From contig NZ_JABFTX010000001.1 of assembly GCF_021404305.1 (NCBI RefSeq), forward strand, positions 992,001-1,056,000: DNA of 64,000 nucleotides. The letters run 5' to 3'. The DNA is from Billgrantia ethanolica (lineage in GTDB: Bacteria; Pseudomonadota; Gammaproteobacteria; Pseudomonadales; Halomonadaceae). The number at the start of each line of letters is the position of its first letter. Position 1 is the first letter of the stretch. Positions 54,802-61,655 of the stretch are shown here, one piece after another. Position numbers and translations under genes: made by a program. The notes beneath the pieces are model-generated. The model was not told the DNA's origin. It was given only the letters and a program-made list of their open reading frames with translations, and did not search any database.

Positions 54802-56742
54802 TCATTCGGACTTGCCACTGAAACCCAACTGTTCGTCCTCGCGCCAGTCGGCCTCCAACAGCCGCGCGCGTTCTCTGGCGTGGCGCGCCTCACGCCGTCG
54901 CTGAGCACGCTTCAAGCGTGTCGGCAGTTGCCCCATACGACGCTGCCACTCCGTCAGCTCATCGAGCAGAGCCTCTTCTTCACATACCACCAGTTCCACA
55001 CTGCCCGGGTCGCCCTGACGCGCGCAGCGACCGGCAATCTGCCGATCCACCCGCGAGGCATCGTGGTGGCCGGCAACGATGACATGCAGCCCGCCTGCTC
55101 TCTTGACCTCTTCCTCCAGCGAAATGTCGGTGCCCCGCCCCGCCATGCTGGTAGCCACCGTCACAGCACCACGACGGCCAGCGCGGGCAACTGTATCGGC
55201 TTCTTCGGCATCCTGACGCGCGTTGAGCATGGCATGTTCGATACCGGCCTCGGCGAGCCGCTGCGACAGCGCTTCGGAGTCGGCCAGGTTGACCGTGGTC
55301 ACCAGCACAGCTCTCCCCTGGCCGGCGATTTCCTGGACGCGGGTGGCAATCCACTGCCACTTGTCGGCCTGCCGTGCGAGGGATATCGTCGGCCAGTGCT
55401 GGCGTTTGCTGGGCCGGTGCGGGGGTATCGCCACCACCCGCAGACGATAGGTACGCCAGAGCTCTCCGCGCACCTCTCGCGCCGTGCCGGTCATGCCGGA
55501 AAGATGGTGGTAGCGGCGGAAGAAGCGCTGGTAGGTAAGCCGCGCCAGCGTCACGTTGGGATCACTCGGCTCGCAGCCTTCGAGTCGCTCGATCATCTGC
55601 TGCAGGCCCTTCTCCCAGCTGCGGTCTGCCATGACCCGGCCGGTGTGCTCGTCGATGATCTGCACCTTGCCGTCACGCACCAGATAATGGTGGTCACGCT
55701 GGAAATGGTGGCGCGCCACCAGCGCCTGTTGAACCAGCCACTCTCGCCGTGAACGCCCTACCCAGCCACCGCCGCCCAAGGCCTGCGCCCGTTCGGTCAG
55801 CCGCTCCCGGCCACGCTCGGTCAGATGGATCTGCCCGCTCTCCCGCACGAAATGCGTATCCTCCTCGAACTCAGCGGCAAGGGCCAGCGCCTGATCGAGC
55901 AGCGCGATATCGAGCGCGTCCTTGCCTGCCGGCCCCGAGAGAATCAGCGGCGTTCGCGCCTCGTCGAGCATCACGCTGTCGGCCTCGTCGACGATGGCGA
56001 AATGCAGACCCCGCAGCAGCAGGCGTTCGTCTTGCAGCTCACCGACCAGCCGCGCCGCATGGGCCTGAAGCGGATGGCGATGACGACCCAGCAGCTGAGT
56101 GTCGCGCAGGTAGTCGAAAACCAGCTCCTTGTTGGTGCAATAGACCACATCGGCAGCGTAGGCGGCTCGCCTCTCGTGTGGCGGCATCTCATGCACCACC
56201 GCTGCCACGCTCAGGCCCAGCGCACGGTAGACCGGGGTCATCAGCTCCGCGTCGCGAGCGGCCAGGTAGTCGTTCACGGTGATCACATGTACCGGAATTC
56301 CGGCCAAGGCAGCCGTTGCCGCCGGCAGTGTCGCCGTCAGGGTCTTACCCTCGCCGGTATGCATTTCGGCGATTCTTCCCCCCAGCATGGCCAGCCCGCC
56401 CAACAGCTGTACGTCATGATGCGCCATGCCCAGCTCCCGCCGGGAGACCTCCCGCACCAGAGCGAAGGCATGCCGAGCCAGCCGTGGCGTCACGCCCTGG
56501 CGTGCAAGCGCAAGCCGCAAGCCATCGCGCTCCTCGGCCAGCACCTGTACATCGAGTGATGCCAAGCGGGCGGCATGCCGATGTATGCCCGGCAGCTGCG
56601 AGCGCAGCCCAAGCCTACGTATCGCCGCCGGCCGATGCAGCTTCGACCTCAACCAATGCCAGGGACGCTCCAGGCTCCCCGGCGGTAGCAGGGTTCGCTC
56701 CGGACGCGTCAGTACGTCGCCGGGCAGCTTCAGCAAAGGCAT
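54802..56742 (-). CDS. SecA-like motor ATPase, truncated paralogue
   Basis: 646 residues against about 900 for housekeeping SecA. Present: Walker A HTGEGKT (128-134), VITVNDYLAARDAE, Walker B VDEADSVMLDEARTPLI, the preprotein cross-linking domain (HYLVRDGKVQIIDEHTGRVM), SGMTGTA, MAGRGTDI and motif VI QIAGRCARQGDPGS. Absent: after the first part of the long scaffold helix (LKRAQRRREARHARERARLLEADW) the protein ends, so the wing domain, two-helix finger and zinc C-terminus are missing. Motif VI has A and C where housekeeping SecA has R and S. It cannot be the cell's main SecA. Placed between an M50/HlyD fusion and an adaptor, it likely powers a dedicated export or extraction step (inference). 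Confidence 0.9.
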   Translation of the reverse strand: MPLLKLPGDVLTRPERTLLPPGSLERPWHWLRSKLHRPAAIRRLGLRSQLPGIHRHAARLASLDVQVLAEERDGLRLALARQGVTPRLARHAFALVREVSRRELGMAHHDVQLLGGLAMLGGRIAEMHTGEGKTLTATLPAATAALAGIPVHVITVNDYLAARDAELMTPVYRALGLSVAAVVHEMPPHERRAAYAADVVYCTNKELVFDYLRDTQLLGRHRHPLQAHAARLVGELQDERLLLRGLHFAIVDEADSVMLDEARTPLILSGPAGKDALDIALLDQALALAAEFEEDTHFVRESGQIHLTERGRERLTERAQALGGGGWVGRSRREWLVQQALVARHHFQRDHHYLVRDGKVQIIDEHTGRVMADRSWEKGLQQMIERLEGCEPSDPNVTLARLTYQRFFRRYHHLSGMTGTAREVRGELWRTYRLRVVAIPPHRPSKRQHWPTISLARQADKWQWIATRVQEIAGQGRAVLVTTVNLADSEALSQRLAEAGIEHAMLNARQDAEEADTVARAGRRGAVTVATSMAGRGTDISLEEEVKRAGGLHVIVAGHHDASRVDRQIAGRCARQGDPGSVELVVCEEEALLDELTEWQRRMGQLPTRLKRAQRRREARHARERARLLEADWREDEQLGFSGKSE

Positions 56743-56752
56743 GTCGGACGGC

Positions 56753-58912
56753 TCATAGCTCGAAAAGCCTCAGGAACGAGCGGCGCAGGTCACGCCACAG
56801 CCGGTAGCCCAGCGGCTCCGGAGCATGCTCGATACGTACGTGAACACGCCCCCCCAGATGTAACGAGCCCCCCTCCTGCAGCAATTCTCCCGCCGCAAAG
56901 TCGGCCAGATAATGTCGCCGAAACGCCCTGGGTGAACCATCGTCGGTCGTCGCACTGGGATCGACCGCCACGTGTCCGCCGCCCTGTACGCTCAGTACCG
57001 GGCTGGGTATTGCATGATCGGAACTGGGCGATACCCACAGCAGGCTGCCGGCAGCATCCCACTCATGGCCCGGCAACCGCAGTTGGACCCGACGCGTATC
57101 GTCGCGCACACGTTCTACCACATGAGCCGGCAGCAAGGTGCGAATGCGCAGATCCTCCGGACGCACCACCGACGCAACGGCCGTGCCACGATGCAGATAG
57201 CTACCCAGGCGGGGAACCCCCTCCGGCATCAGCATCAGGCCAGTATGGGGGCTGATCACCACGGTAGCGGCAGCACGCTGGCGTGCATCGTCGAGCTGAC
57301 GCTCCACCGGCACCAGGGTCTCGCGCAGGATGGCAGCCGCCTGGGCATCGCGCACGTTGGCGACGAGCTCCTGCTGGATCTGGCGGATTCGCGCCTCGAG
57401 CAGGCGCACCTCCACGCCCAGCTCCGGAGCGGTAATGCGCATCAACGGATCGCCAGCCGTCACCTCCTGGCCATCCTCCACCCACAGCTCGGCGAGCTCG
57501 CCGCTGACGCCAACGCGCACCTGGGCCGGCTCGCGGCTGTCCACCACGCCATGCACATGGGTGGCGTAGGGCAGTGGAACCAGAAACAGCAGCAGCGCGA
57601 CTGCCGTCAGGCTGGCAAGGAGCCAGCCCCAGGCGCGGCCACGCGAGCCTTGCAATGAATCGTCTACGGTCATGGCCTTGAGCATCTTGAACAGAGGCAG
57701 CAATAGCGTCATGGTCACCGACCAAAGGGCGAGAATGACGCCAACGAACAGATATTTGGTGGCCACGAACACGGCGATGGCCACCATGATCATCAAGCGA
57801 TAGGCGAACGACGCTACGGCATAACTCACCAGCCAGCATGCCTCGCGCCGGGATCGCGCCTGACTGGTCACGTCGCGCCGGCCCAGCAGGTAACGCTTCA
57901 CCGCGTAGGTCAGCTGCTGATTGGCGCGATTGAAGAGATTGGGAATCTCCAGGTAATCCGCCAGCACGTAATAGGCATCGAAGCGCAGCAATGGGTTGCC
58001 GTTGAACAGCAGCGTCGACACACCCGCGATCAGCATCACGTTGAACGCCACTGCCCGCAGCAGGCCCGGTTCGGCCGCCGCCCATACCAGCATCGCCAGC
58101 GATGCGAGAAACAGCTCGACCATGATGCCGGCCGCCCCCACCAGCATGCGGCGCGACTTGTCGGGGCAGGCAGCCGCGGCACTGGCGTCCACGTATGGCA
58201 CCGGAAAGAACACCAGCAGCATCACGCCGACCTCATGTACCTCGCCCCCGGCATCCTTGGTCGCCCAGGCGTGGCCCAACTCATGGAGCGCCTTGATCAG
58301 CGGATAGATGAGCGCCAGCATCAGCAAGTTGCCGATACCGAACACCCGATCGGCCAAGTTGTCGGTAAGCGACTGCCAGTGCACCCCCGCCACTACCAGC
58401 GCCAGTAGCAGCGTTGCCAGCCACAGCACCCCACCCAGTGGGCTGATGAAAGGCCTGACCAGCGGGTAGCTGGCAGCAATGAAGCGCTCAGGATCGAGCA
58501 GCGGGATGCGAATGCCCAGAGGAGAGCGCACCAGCTGTAGCCACTTGCCCCGCTTCTGCTTCGTCTGGCGTCGGGAGAGCTCGTCGATATCGATGTCGCC
58601 GTAGCCCGAAAGCACGTTGGCCCCGTGCAGCCTTCCGATCAAGGCGATCAGCTCCTGCTGGGTCGGCATGGCATCGCCCAGCGAGGCACTCACCTGATCC
58701 CATATCTCACTCAGAGTGCGCTTGCCATCCAGCCGACCGACGATCTGATACGCCTCCGGCGTGAAGCGGTGCACCTGTCCGGTGAGGGTATCGTGCAGCA
58801 CGTACCACGGCTCGCCGCGATATTCGTGGCGATGCAGGCTGGCATGATGACGCAGCCGCAAGCGCAGGTCGGCCACTCGATGCCAATGCTGGCTGAACAG
58901 CGGGCCGGCCAC
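56753..58912 (-). CDS. PqqD-like / M50 site-2 protease / HlyD fusion membrane protein
   Basis: 719 residues. N-terminal PqqD-like winged domain (about 30-100: WYVLHDTLTGQVHRFTPEAYQIVGRLDGKRTLSEIW), as used to bind peptides. Membrane region 155-450 has the zinc motif HELGH (210-214) and the third-ligand motif NGNPLLRFDAYY (Asp 312; the usual FDGY has Ala here). A periplasmic adaptor part follows (THVHGVVDSREPAQVRVGVSGELAELWVEDGQEV), with a coiled coil near 500-550 and a beta-barrel. Similar M50-HlyD fusions occur in peptide export and maturation loci. It may receive and cleave a substrate while joining it to the envelope channel. Confidence 0.85.
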   Translation of the reverse strand: MAGPLFSQHWHRVADLRLRLRHHASLHRHEYRGEPWYVLHDTLTGQVHRFTPEAYQIVGRLDGKRTLSEIWDQVSASLGDAMPTQQELIALIGRLHGANVLSGYGDIDIDELSRRQTKQKRGKWLQLVRSPLGIRIPLLDPERFIAASYPLVRPFISPLGGVLWLATLLLALVVAGVHWQSLTDNLADRVFGIGNLLMLALIYPLIKALHELGHAWATKDAGGEVHEVGVMLLVFFPVPYVDASAAAACPDKSRRMLVGAAGIMVELFLASLAMLVWAAAEPGLLRAVAFNVMLIAGVSTLLFNGNPLLRFDAYYVLADYLEIPNLFNRANQQLTYAVKRYLLGRRDVTSQARSRREACWLVSYAVASFAYRLMIMVAIAVFVATKYLFVGVILALWSVTMTLLLPLFKMLKAMTVDDSLQGSRGRAWGWLLASLTAVALLLFLVPLPYATHVHGVVDSREPAQVRVGVSGELAELWVEDGQEVTAGDPLMRITAPELGVEVRLLEARIRQIQQELVANVRDAQAAAILRETLVPVERQLDDARQRAAATVVISPHTGLMLMPEGVPRLGSYLHRGTAVASVVRPEDLRIRTLLPAHVVERVRDDTRRVQLRLPGHEWDAAGSLLWVSPSSDHAIPSPVLSVQGGGHVAVDPSATTDDGSPRAFRRHYLADFAAGELLQEGGSLHLGGRVHVRIEHAPEPLGYRLWRDLRRSFLRLFEL

Positions 58913-58915
58913 GCC

Positions 58916-60814
58916 TCAGCCCCACCAACGCCATAGCGTCAGGCGCAGCCAGTCCACCAGCTCCCGCGTCCAGATGACGATCAGCTTGTTCTCGCCGGTC
59001 TCTATCCTGGCCACGCCCTGCAGCCCCGGACGCAACTCGCGTCGCGCAGCGCCATCGATGCTCTCGGCATCGCGCACCAGGCTTGCCTCGACGACGAAGC
59101 GAGTGCTGCCATCACTGCTGCGGGTCTGCGGTGTGAGCCGTTCGATGACAAAAGGCAACCGTTCGCCGGTCATCGCCGCCAGCACCAGTTCGCCCCGCTG
59201 CCCCACCCTGACGTCATCGATGCGGCGCTCCGGCACCTCCAGTTCGAGACGGAAGTCGTCCAGCGGCGAAACCCGGAACAGCTCCTCCCCCTGCTCCACG
59301 GCACCTCCCAGTCGCTGGGTGAGATCGCCGCTGACCACCACGCCGGCAAATGGCGCCAACAGCGTGGCCCGTTCCAGCCGAGAATCCACCAGAGCCAGCC
59401 TTGCCTGGGCCTGATCGCGCTGCGCCGCCAATACGTTCATGCCGGCACGGTCGCCCCGTGCCCGCATCTCCTGCTCCTGGCGCTCGAACTTGGCCAGCTC
59501 GCTCTGCCACTGCAGGCGTTCTAGCAACAGGTCTCGGGTCTCCATGTCGGCCAGGGGCTGGCCGGCCTCGACCCTATCGCCGGGCCGCACCAGAGCCGCA
59601 TCGATATAGCCACGAAACGGCGCCGTCATCACTCGCTGCTCGCGGCTCTCGAGTATCGCATCGGCGGCGATGCGCTCCTCTCCTGTCGCCAGCCAGGAGA
59701 AGGCCAATAACCCTGCCAGCACCAATCCGGTCAGCTTGTAGCCCAGGAACCCCGGGCCGAACAGCCGCCCCAACTGCTCCGACGTAGCCACCGCCATCTT
59801 CAGCGGCAACGGTCTGTCGTTGCGCCGCTTCTCTTCGAGGGCCCGGGCGCAGAGTGCCAGCAAACTCTCAAGCGCCGCTACCTCTTCGGCATCGAAGGGC
59901 ATGTCGCGCTCCAGGGTAACGGCGCCGAGGGGCTCCGCTCCATCCAGCAACGGCAAGCTGACCACCGCTCCCAGCCCCGTCATGCCGCCCAGCGCCGCCT
60001 GGGCGCGCACCACACGGTGCTCCCACCCCGGCCCGTCGGGAGCCGGCCACACTGCGCTGATGCGCTGGTCCAACGCCTCGTCCATAGCAGTTTCCGTGGC
60101 GCGGATGCGATTCATCTTGCGATTGAACTGAGCGCTGTGAGAGATCTGCTCGACTCGCGTACGAGAACCGCGCCGCCAACCCAGGCTGACCCGCTCCGCT
60201 TCGAAGTGGCTGGCCAGGCGCGAGACGAGCTGCATGGCAGCGGAGGCAAAACGCGGTTCGGCGAGCACTGCCGCCAGCAGAGAAAGGTGCTGGGAAAGCC
60301 GGTCCTGGAGCTGTCGCCCGCTGCGATACGAGCGCTGCAACACGTCGCGCTCGAGAGTCGCGACGCCATCCTCGAGCCGCTGCATCAGCGGCAGCAGGGC
60401 TGTCTGCACGGCGCTATCGCGGCCCCGCAGAGCCTCGGGCAACATGACCCGCAAGGCCACCGCTCCCAGCAAGGCACCCTTTCCCGGCTGGGCACCCTCG
60501 GCCTCGTCGCTGGCCAGGTCTCGCACCGGATAACCGATGCCCAGGCTGTCTTCGCCAAGCTGGCTCACCAGCCCCCGCCCTGCGTCCCGCACCTCTTCAC
60601 TGAGCGAAAGCAGTGCAGCGCCATCCGCCTGACCGGGCCACAGCGCAACGGGCTGCCACTGCTCACCCTGACGCCAGAGCACCACACCCTGGGTCACGCC
60701 GGCCCCTTCCGGGCGCGGCGCCTGCTCACAGTGCCGCGCGAGCCAACCTTGAACGCCCTGGACCTGCTGTTGCCAGGCCGCAATGGCCTGGGTCCCGCTA
60801 TCGCCTAGCTGCAT
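58916..60814 (-). CDS. GAF-domain / HlyD fusion membrane protein
   Basis: About 632 residues. Cytosolic N-half: an uncertain first domain (about 10-130), helical linker, and a GAF-like domain (about 180-330: SAAMQLVSRLASHFEAERVSLGWRRGSRTRVEQISHS, then VVSLPLLDGAEPLGAVTLER). One membrane helix (LTGLVLAGLLAFSWLATG), then lipoyl halves (MTAPFRGYIDAALVRPGDRVEAGQPLADM; TLLAPFAGVVVSGDLTQRLGG) around a coiled coil, and a barrel. A ligand- or signal-sensing domain on a secretion adaptor is unusual. Start GTG 60823 or ATG 60814; neither has an ideal ribosome site. Confidence 0.82.
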   Translation of the reverse strand: MQLGDSGTQAIAAWQQQVQGVQGWLARHCEQAPRPEGAGVTQGVVLWRQGEQWQPVALWPGQADGAALLSLSEEVRDAGRGLVSQLGEDSLGIGYPVRDLASDEAEGAQPGKGALLGAVALRVMLPEALRGRDSAVQTALLPLMQRLEDGVATLERDVLQRSYRSGRQLQDRLSQHLSLLAAVLAEPRFASAAMQLVSRLASHFEAERVSLGWRRGSRTRVEQISHSAQFNRKMNRIRATETAMDEALDQRISAVWPAPDGPGWEHRVVRAQAALGGMTGLGAVVSLPLLDGAEPLGAVTLERDMPFDAEEVAALESLLALCARALEEKRRNDRPLPLKMAVATSEQLGRLFGPGFLGYKLTGLVLAGLLAFSWLATGEERIAADAILESREQRVMTAPFRGYIDAALVRPGDRVEAGQPLADMETRDLLLERLQWQSELAKFERQEQEMRARGDRAGMNVLAAQRDQAQARLALVDSRLERATLLAPFAGVVVSGDLTQRLGGAVEQGEELFRVSPLDDFRLELEVPERRIDDVRVGQRGELVLAAMTGERLPFVIERLTPQTRSSDGSTRFVVEASLVRDAESIDGAARRELRPGLQGVARIETGENKLIVIWTRELVDWLRLTLWRWWG

Positions 60815-60827
60815 TACCTTCACTCTG

Positions 60828-61655
60828 TTACGGCTTGCACAACCGGGCCCCGTGATAACAGGTCAGGAACGGTTGGCCGTCGTCGCCGATACCGAACGAC
60901 AGATTACCCAGCATTTCGCTGCCGTGGGCTGCGACCCACTCCACCACGGTACTCCGTGGCGCACTCTGCCACTCCCGCACCAGCCCCATGCACAGGCCGG
61001 CAATCCCACCCAGCGGCAGCCGGGCCTGGTGCAGATGCAGATTCAACGAGTGGCGCTGCGTCTCTCGCCCGCCCACACGCTCCTCGATGCGCACCGTCAA
61101 TGGCGGCCAGGGCGTCTGCTTCAGCGCAAAGCTCACCTCCAGTTGTTCCAGCAGATCGGCCAATGCCATTGGCATCTCGGCCAGCAGCGCCTTGATCGCG
61201 CGCACGGCTTGGCCGGCACTAGGCTCCAGCACGTAGTCGGATAGCGCAGCGGTCTCGCCCGGTTGCCACTTCCAGGCACGATAGAGAACGAAGCGCGATT
61301 CTTGTGCCAATTGCTCAGGCTGGCTCGCCTCCCAGTACACCTTGCAGCGGCCATCCTCGACCCCGAGATGCAGATAGTGCGGCACCTCCCCAGCAGTCGG
61401 TTGCAGCTCAGCGAGAAACGCCTGCATGTCCGTGTACTGCATGCCCAGCTGCTCCAGCAGCGCGGGCAACTGCCGAGCGAGTACATCCGCACCGCATGCC
61501 GAGACCGGGGCGCTGCACAGCAGGCGATCCGTGGACCAGCGCTGCGGCCGCCACTTGGCGGAACGCTCGATGCCATAGGGCATATCCAGCGCCGCCAGGA
61601 AGGTCTGCATCATCTCGGCATGCACGCCTCCCGGCAGCGAACGGGCCTCACTCAT
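60828..61655 (-). CDS. Unknown protein of the RTX export locus
   Basis: 275 residues from ATG 61655 (AGGAG about ten bases upstream), overlapping the RTX stop by eight bases. No signal peptide or membrane helix. Segments such as LHLGVEDGRCKVYWEASQPEQLAQESRFVLYRAWKWQPG and SFGIGDDGQPFLTCYHGARLCKP suggest an alpha/beta cytosolic protein, but I recognise no family. Its coupling to the RTX gene suggests a chaperone or modifying factor for that substrate (inference). Confidence 0.75.
   Translation of the reverse strand: MSEARSLPGGVHAEMMQTFLAALDMPYGIERSAKWRPQRWSTDRLLCSAPVSACGADVLARQLPALLEQLGMQYTDMQAFLAELQPTAGEVPHYLHLGVEDGRCKVYWEASQPEQLAQESRFVLYRAWKWQPGETAALSDYVLEPSAGQAVRAIKALLAEMPMALADLLEQLEVSFALKQTPWPPLTVRIEERVGGRETQRHSLNLHLHQARLPLGGIAGLCMGLVREWQSAPRSTVVEWVAAHGSEMLGNLSFGIGDDGQPFLTCYHGARLCKP

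Noticed and set aside
54802..56742. Housekeeping SecA
   Set aside because: About 250 residues too short, lacks wing, finger and zinc tail, and lies in a specialised operon; the true secA should be near the cell-division cluster elsewhere.
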